From positions 68,917,704-68,981,703 of the forward strand of contig RSEF01000002.1 in the NCBI GenBank assembly GCA_003993805.1: a stretch of DNA of 64,000 bases, written 5' to 3'. The notes beneath the pieces are model-generated. The model searched no databases. It was given only the letters and a program-made list of their open reading frames with translations, and was not told the origin of the DNA. Below are positions 48,866 to 60,239 of this stretch, piece by piece (positions within the stretch are counted from its first letter, which is position 1; every line of letters begins with the position of its first letter). Origin of the DNA: Himantopus leucocephalus (lineage: Eukaryota > Chordata > Aves > Charadriiformes > Recurvirostridae). A program made the position numbers and the translations under genes.

Positions 48866-51800
48866 CTCTTGTGTGAGGAGTGAGAATTAACACAGAGTTT
48901 GGGAAGTAATTACTTCTCTGGGCGATGTTGTTTAGAGTATCAAGGACGTGTTTGAGAATGACCAGGTGGAACCATGCAGGAGGGCAGGAGGAGCGCACAC
49001 CCCATTTCTTGCAGGAGAGCCCCTGCCGCAGGGACACCAGGCTGCAGGCGTCACCGCAGCCCCGTTTGTGCAGTGTGTTGCGAGAGCACCGTGGTGGGTG
49101 CCGGCTGCTGGTGGAAGTGGGTATTTCATATTTCATGGGGGAGTGGTCTCTCCCTCCCCACTCCTGCCCTGTCTCTGTCTCTCTCCAGCTGCCTCTCCCC
49201 TCCCCTCGCCTCGCCTCCCTGCCAGCAGCCGCTACTGCCCACCACTTGTATTTTCCAAGAGCTGGGTTGGGATGGTCTATGCTGAGTGCAGGAGGGCAGT
49301 CTTGGGCCATTCCCAAGTCCAAATCATCCATACAACAAGGCTGTGAGCATCTGTGCAGGCACAGCCACCAGCTCCATAGGGATGCATCATGTGGTCCTGG
49401 GGAAGAGAAGCAGGAGGGTGCCCAGCATTCCACGCACATCACTTATATACATAGCACACGGGCAGCCTTTTCATCTCTCTCCAAAGCTACCTCTTGCAAA
49501 TGAAAAAGCTCAAGAGAAAATCCATCATTGCAGAGTCCTCCTTCAGCTCCCCACCTATGTCTTCTAACCTATTCCCAACTTTCCTCTTCAAGAAGATTTG
49601 AAGGACACTAGATGGTTAAAAGAAACTGGGAACTGTTGCATAGGGGAAAAGTGGCACAGAGGAAGAACTGGTGATACGCGCAGCTTCTGCTTTTACCACC
49701 CACTTCTGTGTGCCATGTAGCCCACCAGCAGCCCATGGGTTGTCCCTTGAAAATCCGCAGTGCTCAGAAGAGCGTACTGTGCTCGCAGCCTGGCTGCTGA
49801 GATCTTGGCTGCTGGATGGCTATGAACTGAGAGCATCCCACAGTGTTTATTACTTTATTACTGAGGCTGTTTTTAAATATCCTGTAGTGATAAACTGTTG
49901 GGTTTTAGACTAAGAGGGAGGTGGGGAAAGGGCTGGCACTAGTATGTGCTGGGACACAGCCTAGCACAACTGGCTTCCACAGCTGGGTTTGGTAGTTAGC
50001 TGGCATCTCAATATGAATCTTTGACAACATCAATAATAGTAGCCTCAGCTCTAAATTACTGTTTGTAAGAACCAGTGCCTGAGTCCCCACTGGCCTTTCC
50101 CCCAGAAAAGAAGTTAATATTTATCATACAGGCTGCCTGTAGTCCCCTGTATTATCCACGTTCGGCTTCCTCCAATGAGCTTATCTCATCTCGAGTTGAC
50201 GATGAATGATTATGAACTTACTTTGGACACCTTACTTTAGAATTTTGGCTCACTGACCTAGAAATTTCTTCAGTGACAGATTGTCGACTTCAGTCTTAAT
50301 TAATGATCACTTGTTATCAGCTTAGTTCAAATGTTTGGTTTCTAGCTTTTGGTTGTGTAGTCTAAACATTTCCAAAGTCCAGATAGGCGGCTTTAGCTTA
50401 AAATGTTATGATTTTGATATTCACTTGATGCCTTCCTGGCTGAGTGTGAAGATTTTATTCTTCCATCACTTTGATTAATAGACCTATTACAAATCCAATT
50501 CTTCAGAGTACCAAAGAGTGAAACAGCTAAACACCATGTAGATTAACCTAGTTAAGAGTTAATCTTATGTTTCTGTGAGAAGTTTATTTGCTCAGAAGCT
50601 GCTTCACTCTTTAGTGCAATTTTCAAATTATGAATTACTGTACTTCTCTGCAGTCACCTATTTGTCTTTTTCTTGGCCTAAACTTCTGTTCTGCAACTCA
50701 CACGCTGTATGGTTAATCGTTATTACTCTATTACATAAGCAATTAAGAGTTCAATTTAAGTACGAAGAAAGTATCCTGCAAAACTCTCTGGTAGCAAATT
50801 GCAAAGTCTTTACCCCAAAGAGGTCAGCAGGATATAAGCTCACATCTTTACATGAAGCACTGGTAGTTCTCCCATCGCTACCCAGTCATCAGGCGTTCTC
50901 AGCTGCAGGTGCCAGACCATTCACAGATTTCATAATGGTTTTTTCCCACACCGTCCATCAAATATCCCTTAGGTATTACCAAAAAAACGCTTTGGGAAAT
51001 TACAGTCTTTAGCACAATAAAAATAGAAATGCTCAGGTTAACTTTTACTAATACGGCTCATTTTGTCATATTGCCTTTAATCAAAGATACACTTGGGTTT
51101 TGCAGACTCACTCTAATACCCTCTTACTAACTAACCACGCAGATTTTATCATTTGTTTCCTAAACCAGAATTTGGGTAACTTCTGGTTAACAGAAGCCAT
51201 GTTTGAAATTGAAGACACTTTTCATATTCTCAAGTTCGTTGTACCAGCCAGGGCTTTTAATTTACCTGGAGACGTTGGCTTGAGACTGAGACACTAAAAC
51301 AATTATCAGTCTTGAAAAATCATAAAAACCCCACTTTGTATTTCTTGGTTTTGGTCAGCTGAGATTCTTAAAACACTCATGAAAATTATTAGTGTATGTT
51401 CTGGGATGGATATATGTGTATTCTCTCCCTCCGATTTACCAGCAGTTGTAAAATGGAATTAACATCCTGTCTCAGTGCATACTTCAGGTTTATGCAAAGA
51501 ATACTGAAGAGTATTCCCATCACTTTGGGATGAAAGATTACATACCTTCAGTTTTCTTCTGCAGATTTCTTCAGCTCTTTCTAAAGAAATAGCGTAAGAG
51601 AGAAACTAGTTATGAACTGGCCCAAAAAAGCACTGCACTTAAAACCACTGGAAGTGCGAGGAGTGAACACGTCTGCTCAGCTCCTTGCACAGTCACTGGT
51701 GAGTTAATGGCACATGAGTGGCAGTGAACTGGTGACACAGGAATCTTTACGCCCAGAGTAGCAGCTTCCTTACAGTGCTAATGCCAAGACTTCTTTATTC

Positions 51801-52423
51801 TGGTGGCCTCTTCTGACCGCTCTGATTCACAAGGCAACTTAATCATACAGAGGATTTATTTGTTTTGTTCCACTCTCATCTCTAATAAGTTTATACAAAC
51901 CTTTGACTTCTGCCCGGCTGTACAAGTCAGGGACATTAGATGCTGCCTTTTTCTGTGTGTAAAACTTAGGACTATTATCTGCTTATTAAATGGGAAGCCT
52001 GCCTTACCATCGGTTGTCCTGATTAATTCCCTGATGAGAAGTGGGATGAACTGTTAAACCCTGCCTCTCTTGGAGTGCTCAGACCTCTGTGCACAGGCAA
52101 ACCATAAATGGAGGATTATTTTGTACCTTGGCTGCAAGCATGATTGCTCTGGCAATCACTGTTGTTGTATGAGCAAATGTGCTCAAAAGTGGATGTGTAA
52201 ATGAAGTTCAAGGGCATAAAGTTATAAATTCTGACACTCAGCAAACAGTGCAAAGTTACACCAAGGTAAACGTAGAGATCACTTTCCTTCTGTATTTATT
52301 TATTTGTTTATTGGTTAGTTGAAGAGGTCCACTGATAGACTTATAATGAAATATCTCATAAGTTATGGTACTTACCTGGGTTCTTTTTTACTCATTCAGA
52401 TGTTGGTTTGAATACCGTAGAGC
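48866..52423. other. Non-coding sequence, nothing supported
   Basis: The first 700 bases are C/T-rich and GC-rich (for example 49140-49215) and open in several frames at once, which is a composition effect. The remainder is AT-rich with no recognised element except a 'ttatttatttatttg' run near 52295-52315. Confidence 0.4.
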
Positions 52424-52621
52424 TCAGGAAGTCTCCTCTGAGATAACTTCAGAGTCATACTGATCTTGGTCAGATAATCTCTCCTGAAACAGCCGATAAA
52501 TTTTAATGGGTATCTGATTATTTTTCTCCCAGCTAGCGGTGCCCGATACTATAATATTACCATTGGGGGTAGTTAGCAAATAGGCTTTTGTATCGATGTC
52601 TGAATATTTTCTAAATCTCAT
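52424..52621 (-). other. Unassigned 65-codon ATG reading frame
   Basis: A minus-strand frame from a true ATG at 52621, with an in-frame TAG two codons upstream, to TGA at 52424-52426. Composition is protein-like: a mixed N-terminal half (including 'YLLTTPNGNIIVSG') and an acidic C-terminus ending 'DSEVISEETS'. I recognise no family, domain or signal peptide, and no splice sites force an exon reading. A short chance frame is the most likely explanation. Confidence 0.15.
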
Positions 52622-53057
52622 TGACTAGCTCAGCAGTATAATGAAACGTTATATGATGTCTGTGCAGTTTTTCCTACAAAGAGTTTTTTTCTGTCCTACT
52701 GGGATACCTGTAGAATAGAACAAGTTCTCTAAAATCTAAGTGATTTACAAACTTTCCTTTTTTTGCTGCAATTCTTCCTGAGAATTCCATGTCCGTTTCT
52801 TAAATGGTATAATTCCCTGTCTGATGAAATCTGGCATTTGCTACTGTGAAGTCAGTTTAACACTAATAACACAATGAAAATAATCGTCGTTTGCAGAAGA
52901 TGGGCAGCTCCAGCCACACGTGCACCTCCAGCCCTGCGCTGCTGACACTCCTGCCTCTCCCTCTGAGCCCCAGGGAGCCTGGCCAAGTGTCCGCAGTGCA
53001 TTCAGGACATTGCTACTAGACCAATGATGCTTGCCATTGTGCAACCAAACTGTGACC

Positions 53058-53345
53058 ATGACCGGGGGATGCGAGCCTCCTTTGCCCGGTCATACACCTT
53101 ATGTAAAGGTCATTCGTGCTCTAGAAATTACAGAGTTAGTCCCTCGGGGTACCCCTATATATTCAGCCACCCCATCTGTCCCTCACGCCAACAATCACGC
53201 TTCCTCGGAACAGACCTTTTCTTTGCAAAGCAGCCAGAGTCTTCCTCACGTGGAAGAACACAGAGGCAATTCAGTGGAGACAGGCTGGATAATCAAGCTT
53301 GAATGCTTTCAGGACAAGCTGCTTGGATGGTGCGTGTTCTTCTAA
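53058..53345 (+). CDS. Unassigned protein-like reading frame, 95 codons
   Basis: It opens at an ATG at 53058 and runs to TAA at 53343-53345. The frame stays open upstream to a TGA at 53025. Unlike most open frames in this window, it has balanced composition without low-complexity runs. It includes a segment reading 'PYVKVIRALEITELVPRG' followed by a Ser/His/Asn/Gln-rich stretch. I do not recognise it. It could be a terminal exon of an unknown gene, a retrogene fragment or chance. Initiation context is weak, and no polypyrimidine-rich acceptor precedes it convincingly. Confidence 0.2.
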   Translation: MTGGCEPPLPGHTPYVKVIRALEITELVPRGTPIYSATPSVPHANNHASSEQTFSLQSSQSLPHVEEHRGNSVETGWIIKLECFQDKLLGWCVFF

Positions 53346-55849
53346 GGTGGTTCTGAGTTTTGGGGAAGAATCCTACACTACAGACTCCACCATTAACATT
53401 ATTCTTTGGACTAACCATGTCATATCTATCTGGAAAAATCAGAGAAATTGAGGGAGACTTCTGACTAATTTGCCGCAGATTCAGTGCAGACAGAACTGAT
53501 GTGATTACAGGGGAAGTACCCTACCGCCCTCAAGAGTGTATATTCCCCATGAACTTTAGTTAAATTTATAACTTCTTTTAGACAAATAGCTGTGAATGAG
53601 ATAACTGCTTTCTGGCTAGATACAGACAGAAAAAAAAAAAGTGTTAAAAAAAATAATTGCTACTATCCATCATCTGTTTGTCATCTCAAGATTGGTCTGC
53701 TGCAACTCTTGTCCTTGGGGTAGCCATGGGAAATACTATTTACATCTTCCAGGACCTGATAGCAGAAAAACGTATCATGACACAACTTATTGCTGGATAC
53801 TAACAGTTTTGGCCAAGGGGTCTACTTGAGTTTCTAGGTAGAAGAAGGAAGGATATTTTTTTTCTTCCCTACATGTATCTCTCTTTCTCCTCTCATTGAA
53901 CCCCAGCTCCCGAGATACTGTCATCCCACTCTTTGGCTGGGAGCTCTGCCAGAAGAACTGAGTGGAGTCTCCAAGTCTTTCCTTATCCCTGACCCTCAGC
54001 AAGCCCCCAGGGACCTACAGACCATTACGCCTCTAAGCCTGTGTTCATGGCAACTCTGCTCTGCTTCAGCACTTTGCTGGGGGGAAGAAGAAAGATCCTG
54101 GCCAGGGGAAGGGGAGGCAGGGTGGAAATGCGGTGTGGCTCTAGGCATTATCCCTCCACTGCTCCACTGCTGGAGCATCATCCCTGCATAAGCAAGGCAG
54201 AAATACAGCACAGCTGGGCAAAGTGGTGCAAGGCAAGCTACTGGTCTAGGATGGTGAATGCCACCACCCCGTGGGATTTTGGTATCAAGCAGTTTCATGT
54301 GCACTTGAAATCATAGTGCTCCCAGAGCATCTGTGCCCTGATCATCGTTAACTGCATTGTAGAGGTGCTCAGAGGTGCAGTTAGTGATGACACGTGGGTT
54401 GGTCAGGGAGGAGGGACATGGCTGTGGTGCAATCTGGCTGCCTCTCCCCAGCCCCTCTCCGGGGGTCCCCAACAGCGCCACAGCTTGGTGGAGTCAAAGG
54501 GAAGCTTCCCGAAGACTTGAGTGGACTTCACGTCAAGCAGCCTGAGTAGATGTGGCTTGGGAAGTTGCTGTCCTTGACTGACCACAGAATGACTGTCTGT
54601 CCTCTGCACAGGCCTCTGGGGACAGCCGGGAAGATTTGAGGAGTGGGGAAGACTAATTTATTCTGTTATATTTTTTGGCATGTGTATGTGTTTATGTGGG
54701 CAGCGTAAAAACTGATCTCTTTTGCTATTCTCTTGTCTGCTTTTACTAACTTGGATTTATTTTTTTTTATGCTATGGTAAGTACATTAACCTTCAGTTTA
54801 AAATCTAGCATGCTTTTGAAATGAAAATCTTATATAAATTGCTGAATTAAATCCTAAATATTCCTCAGGCAGTTCAATATTTACTTATTTTATTTTTTTT
54901 AATTACATTAGCTAGAGGCATTCTTTTGGATTTGTAGGTGTTTGGATAACTCAATTTAAAATAGCAAAACAGACTAGACTAGATAAGAGAAACTTAGGTC
55001 AAATTATTCTGGTTGTGACATATGTGATACATAATGCTGTGTAATTAGATATTAAAGTGGTTGCTGTGCAGCAGAATGTTTTATGAAAATGGGACAAATG
55101 TTTTTTAAATGTACCACTGGAAACCAGACAGATGGTAACCTATATCCCCAAGGAGGATAGCTGAATTCCACCAAGTTTTTGATATGAATTTGAACTGTAG
55201 TGAACAGGAAAGGAGGGAATTTGTGATTATAGCTTAGCTCGCCATTAGTCAATGTTTGGCTGAATGTGCAAAGGATGCTTATACGGTGCTCAGTCTGGAC
55301 AGTAATGTTTTCTGGGGATTTGCTCTTTCTCGAGCAACAGCAGAGCAGATGGTGACAAAGCAGATCTAGCAATAAATCATGGAGACAGGATACTTGAAGC
55401 AAGCAAGATGATCTAGGAGAACAAAATAGAAACTGGAGGGTACTTATTACACAAACGCAGAGTGTATTCCTGCTAATTTTATTAATGCTGGGGACAGTAT
55501 TTAAAGGCTGAGCATTTTCATGTAGCTTGGCTGTTAAAACCCCTACTAAATTTTTTAATCAACATCCTTTGGGAGCAAAACTTTTCAGGCCACATTAATT
55601 AAAATAAAAACCACAGCGATGTACCAGTTTTGCAGCGCTGTAGGATTTAGCTGTGAAACCATGACAGGCTTCAGGTCTGCCTGGTGCACATAACAGTAGT
55701 GGGAAAGACCCCTACAAATATTCTATGAAGCACAAAGGAAGAAAGCAATCGCAGGAAACAACATCTCGATGGACCTATTTTAGCACACTTAGCGGCTGGA
55801 TGATGTTGTTCCCTCGGCTCCCTACCTGGGAGGCAGCGCAAACCCCCAT
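53346..55849. other. Non-coding sequence, nothing supported
   Basis: AT-rich to mixed sequence. The GC-rich patches near 53900-54300 and 54400-54620 give overlapping frames on both strands without any recognisable product. There are T-runs near 54753-54765 and 54885-54900. Confidence 0.4.
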
Positions 55850-55928
55850 CCCTGCCAGAAGCTGCTGCTCCTTTGCCAGCGGGGCTGCNCCCTGCCAGAA
55901 GCTGCTGCTCCTTTGCCAGCGGGGCTGC
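55850..55928. repeat. Direct duplication around a lone N (55889)
   Basis: Bases 55850-55888 and 55890-55928 are identical 39-bp copies ('ccctgccagaagctgctgct' onward) separated by one N. Open frames that cross it on both strands gain a false repeat. Confidence 0.85.
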
Positions 55929-56214
55929 AGCCTGACCCCGGGAATGGCGCTTCCTCCACATTCCCTGCTGTTTGCTCTCCTGCCGTCACACCAGCACCTG
56001 CATCGGCATGGCAGTCCCTCTCTCTGTCGGATCCGTAGTAATATTTCAGCTGGAGTGTTTATAGTTACGTTCCCCAGGTTGGAGGCTGCTGATGTGGAGG
56101 AAGGCAATGGTGAGTGGTCCATGGCCCTGGGTGGCAATGGGACCCTTAGGCCACCTTTCTTGCACTAAGCTAGGCAGAACCCAGGTTCCCAGAAACACCA
56201 TGTTATGAGGAGAT

Positions 56215-57770
56215 CATAGAATAACAGAATCATTTAGGTTGGAAGANNNNNNNNNNNNNNNNNNNNNNNNNNNNNNNNNNNNNNNNNNNNNNNNNNNNNN
56301 NNNNNNNNNNNNNNNNNNNNNNNNNNNNNNNNNNNNNNNNNNNNNNNNNNNNNNNNNNNNNNNNNNNNNNNNNNNNNNNNNNNNNNNNNNNNNNNNNNNN
56401 NNNNNNNNNNNNNNNNNNNNNNNNNNNNNNNNNNNNNNNNNNNNNNNNNNNNNNNNNNNNNNNNNNNNNNNNNNNNNNNNNNNNNNNNNNNNNNNNNNNN
56501 NNNNNNNNNNNNNNNNNNNNNNNNNNNNNNNNNNNNNNNNNNNNNNNNNNNNNNNNNNNNNNNNNNNNNNNNNNNNNNNNNNNNNNNNNNNNNNNNNNNN
56601 NNNNNNNNNNNNNNNNNNNNNNNNNNNNNNNNNNNNNNNNNNNNNNNNNNNNNNNNNNNNNNNNNNNNNNNNNNNNNNNNNNNNNNNNNNNNNNNNNNNN
56701 NNNNNNNNNNNNNNNNNNNNNNNNNNNNNNNNNNNNNNNNNNNNNNNNNNNNNNNNNNNNNNNNNNNNNNNNNNNNNNNNNNNNNNNNNNNNNNNNNNNN
56801 NNNNNNNNNNNNNNNNNNNNNNNNNNNNNNNNNNNNNNNNNNNNNNNNNNNNNNNNNNNNNNNNNNNNNNNNNNNNNNNNNNNNNNNNNNNNNNNNNNNN
56901 NNNNNNNNNNNNNNNNNNNNNNNNNNNNNNNNNNNNNNNNNNNNNNNNNNNNNNNNNNNNNNNNNNNNNNNNNNNNNNNNNNNNNNNNNNNNNNNNNNNN
57001 NNNNNNNNNNNNNNNNNNNNNNNNNNNNNNNNNNNNNNNNNNNNNNNNNNNNNNNNNNNNNNNNNNNNNNNNNNNNNNNNNNNNNNNNNNNNNNNNNNNN
57101 NNNNNNNNNNNNNNNNNNNNNNNNNNNNNNNNNNNNNNNNNNNNNNNNNNNNNNNNNNNNNNNNNNNNNNNNNNNNNNNNNNNNNNNNNNNNNNNNNNNN
57201 NNNNNNNNNNNNNNNNNNNNNNNNNNNNNNNNNNNNNNNNNNNNNNGTGCTCCAGCCCTCTGATCATCTTCGTGGCACTCCTCTGGACCCACTCTAACAG
57301 GTCCATGTCCTTCTTGTGCTAATGACTCCAAAGCTGGATGCAAAACTCCAGGTGGGGTCTCACCGGAGTGGAGTAGAGAGGCAGAATCCCCTCCCTTGGC
57401 CTGCTGGCCCCACTTCTTTTGATGCAGCCCAGGATGCGATAGGCTTTCGGAGCTGTCAGTGCACATTGCCGGTTCATGTTGAGCTTCTCATTAACCAACA
57501 CTCCCAAGTCCTTCTCCTCATGGCTGTTCTCCATTCTCTGCCCAGCCTGTATATGTGCTGGGGATTGCTGCGATGCAGGTGCAGGACCTTGCATTTGGCC
57601 TCGTTGAACCTCATGAGGTTTGCATGAGCCTACCTCTCAAGCTTGTCCAGGTCCCTCTGGATGGCATCCCTTCCCTCCAGTGTGTCAACCATGCCACACA
57701 GCTTGGTGTCATAGGCAAACTTGCTGAGGGTGCACTCGATCCCGCTGTCCATGTCGCCGACAAGGACAGC
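56215..57770 (-). mobile_element. CR1 LINE, minus strand, interrupted by a 1000-N gap
   Basis: The left part shows the CR1 3' end ('catagaataacagaatcatt', 'taggttggaaga'). To the right of the gap, the minus strand reads 'DLLEWVQRSATKMIRGLEH' next to the gap. Further right comes 'ILPLYSTPVRPHLEFCIQLW' with 'EKDLGVLVNEKLNMNRQCAL' upstream, the CR1 ORF2 C-terminus, with an in-frame stop just after 'LWSH'. DNA further right still matches the CR1 region upstream ('gtccaggtccctctggatgg', 'cttgctgagggtgcactcga'). It is a single dead, 5'-truncated copy ending near 57770. Confidence 0.9.
56247..57246. other. Assembly gap, 1000 N, inside a CR1
   Basis: Exactly 1000 N. Both flanks belong to one CR1 copy. 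By comparison with the intact copy at 8438-8990, only about 350-400 bp separate these two points of the element, so the run of N is a placeholder that overstates the distance unless another insertion is present. Confidence 0.9.
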
Positions 57771-58230
57771 GCCAACTGCAATCCAATGCCAAATGCCAAT
57801 TGCAAGCATTATTTGCTTAGGTAAATAATTCCCGGAATGATGTGAGACAGCTCACTGATTCCATGCAGGGGGACTAGGAATTTGGGAAAGTCCTAAATGA
57901 TTTAAGCAACCTGTTAGAACTGCACGTTTTCCTCCAAGAGCGCATGTGTCCACTGTGGGTACTGTATCTGTGTGTGTGCTACCCTCATGAAGCTTGTTTC
58001 TGCTCCCACATGGACTTCTTGGAACAGTGTGTGTGACAAGTGTGAATGCTCCGTGGTCTGGTTGACTGCAAGGTCAGACATCTCAAATTAAAATGCACTG
58101 AATTGGCTTCAACTAACCTTCTGAATTTTAGGGATTTTACACAAAAGCAGGTCAGAAAGGGCTGACATATACTGTTCTAGCAGCTGAGCCATAGGGCTAC
58201 ACCTGCCATGAAAACCCTTTTTATGTGAAT
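57771..58230. other. Non-coding sequence, nothing recognised
   Basis: It begins with 'aatgccaaatgccaatt', a short internal duplication, at the CR1 boundary. No gene or repeat family seen. Confidence 0.45.
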
Positions 58231-58760
58231 TTATATGAATTTATGTGAACGAACTCTATAGGCGCATCTGTATGTGGATGGAGATAGTGTTACAAGGGAA
58301 CAGGAGACCGAAGCGGGCATAGCATGTGAAACTCTCCCCAAATCTGGTAATCTCTGGAAGCTAGTGGTCCTGATGAATCCACAAGAACTGCCAAGGCCTG
58401 CCAAGTCAACAGAAGGCCACTGGCAAACATCAGCATCAACAATGGGTTGTATGACTGGGACCACATCCAAGAGGGTGGTGGCTGCTGTATGCAAAGACTA
58501 TGGGATTATACATACCACCTGGTGAAAACAGGAGCCCCTGAGGCTGGGCTTGGCCTTCCAGGTATCGCTCCTACGGGAAAGATATGGGTGAATGTGTGTG
58601 TGTGAGTGAGCTGTGAAGAAATACGTGAATGTGCTCAGTTCAGAGTTGCCTGGCAGTAATGATAACAGCTCGAGGCTAATAACTGTAGCAACTTAGTTAA
58701 TAAAAGGTGTTCAAACAAATACTGGTTGTGATCTGTAGCTCCCTCATCTCCATCCCTTAT
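58231..58760 (+). other. Unassigned open stretch followed by a poly(A) signal
   Basis: Between about 58231 and 58530, at least two plus-strand frames and one minus-strand frame stay open for about 80 codons, so no frame can be chosen by openness alone. Downstream, 'ttagttaataaaagg' contains AATAAA at 58699-58704, followed by GT/T-rich 'ggtgttcaaac' and 'tggttgtgatctgt'. That is a reasonable polyadenylation context on the plus strand, or the R/U5 part of an LTR. I recognise no protein family. Together with the A-rich region to its right, a decayed retroelement is possible. Confidence 0.2.
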
Positions 58761-59679
58761 CAGGGAAAAGGGAATTTACACCACCTTTTGATGGAGGATG
58801 TCATGTGGGAACACACAGACCATAACCAAATTCTTTCTTCTTTTCTTCTTCATGATATTGTTGGAGTGATCATACTTGCAAGATGATTCTATAAATCTGG
58901 CCAGTTCGTTGTAATGTCATTGTGCATAGTGGTCAGGGGGAATATTAGAATGAAATTGAAAGCTTGAGAAAAAAATCTAAAATAGCTCAGGAAAAGTCCG
59001 AAAAAGATGATATTGGAGGGCTACAGGAAGACCCAAGAATTCTAGAGATGACAGCATGGGCTATAGGCACCTCTCCAAGAAAGAAGAGAGGTGTTACTTC
59101 AGCCCACAAGATAGAGGGTGGTGTAGAATAAATGTTTTCCAGTTATTGTAAAGCTTATGAAGTGAAAACTTAGCATATAGCTCTTGTATCACAGGGCCAA
59201 TTATGGGAAGCTGCTAAAGTATTTTGTGTCAGTTAAGCCAGTGTGACAGCATAAAATCATACCGCTTCAACATGAAAACTGTGTTTTAAAAGCAGCAATT
59301 AAGCAAATTTTCTAAAGCAAATTTGTCTTTAGAAAAGGAATATCATCTAGTGGCTCAAAATGTAACAAGGGAATAATGTAACTGGAATTAGACAGTCAGG
59401 TGAATTTAGAAAAAGAAAGAAAAACAATAGAAGCATTTTGAAGGATTAAAATATACTGTGCAATGGTTCACCCCAGAACAAGGGAGAGCTCCAAAGGGAA
59501 CTGACCATAAAAAATGTGAAACTAAAATTGGATGCTTGCAAAAAGCAGAATAAAAATGAAAAAGAGCTGCTGACCTGCAGGAAGTGATGGAGAATTAGAG
59601 TGGGAGTCAGGAGAAAACACTTATTAGGATAATACATATGAATGGAAAAAGGAGTTGGTAATAACAGCACATACAATGA
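58761..59679. other. A-rich non-coding sequence
   Basis: A- and G-rich on the plus strand with no open frame of note. It leads into the coding-like remnant at 59680. Confidence 0.4.
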
Positions 59680-60100
59680 TTACTACCACCATCCCATGAC
59701 AGATATGTACTGCAGAGTCTCATTACATTAAAAGAAATGACCCCAGAAGATGTAAGACAGATAGCTGCAGATCTTGGGTCAGCGAAAGAAAGTACGGTTG
59801 TGGGTTGGACTTTTAGACTCTGCTTCAAACATTTAATAAAGTAGGAATGAAATAGGTAAATTGATTAGCCTTTGTGCTACACCAGCTATTAGCCAGGTTA
59901 AACATCATGCACCAAGGGATCGTTATATGGCCTCCTTGATGACTGCCTTATGTCAAATTGCCCGTCAGATAGGTAAGGCAAAAATGGCATTGGCAGCACT
60001 AATGTTAGTCCATAAGTTGGGAGACGATGAGGAGTTGCTCAGATACAGGCAGGGCAAAATACCACGTGCCAGTCACCCAGTCCTGATGGAGCACGGGTAG
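59680..60100 (+). pseudogene. Broken coding-like remnant, possibly retroelement-derived
   Basis: Two plus-strand segments in different frames look protein-like. One is open from 59680 to a TAG at 59842-59844 and includes 'EMTPEDVRQIAADLGSAKES' near 59737. The other, 59861-60100, includes 'RQIGKAKMALAALMLVHKLG'. The change of frame and the in-frame stops show it is not functional as it stands. The A-rich plus strand and the style of the residues recall Gag-type proteins of endogenous retroviruses, but I have no diagnostic motif (no zinc knuckle, no protease or reverse transcriptase signature), so the assignment is tentative. It is unrelated to the myosin exons that follow. Confidence 0.25.
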
Positions 60101-60239
60101 CTCTGGTCCTCCAGCAGCAGCAACGATGAATCAGGTTCCTTGTAGCACTAGGTACCCAAACGCACCGCACTATGTACTGCAAATGCCTGTGTGGAAAAAA
60201 GTAGGAAAACCTACCTGGAATCAGTAGGAATATTACTAA

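Noticed and set aside
48735..49442. 235-codon minus-strand frame, one of the longest without large runs of N
   Set aside because: It lies in a C/T- and GC-rich stretch where several frames on both strands are open, it runs into an assembly duplication, and it shows no domain.
56230..57466. Frames of 350-410 codons across the second 1000-N gap
   Set aside because: They are unknown residues flanked by CR1 ORF2 fragments. The CR1 is real, the frame is not.
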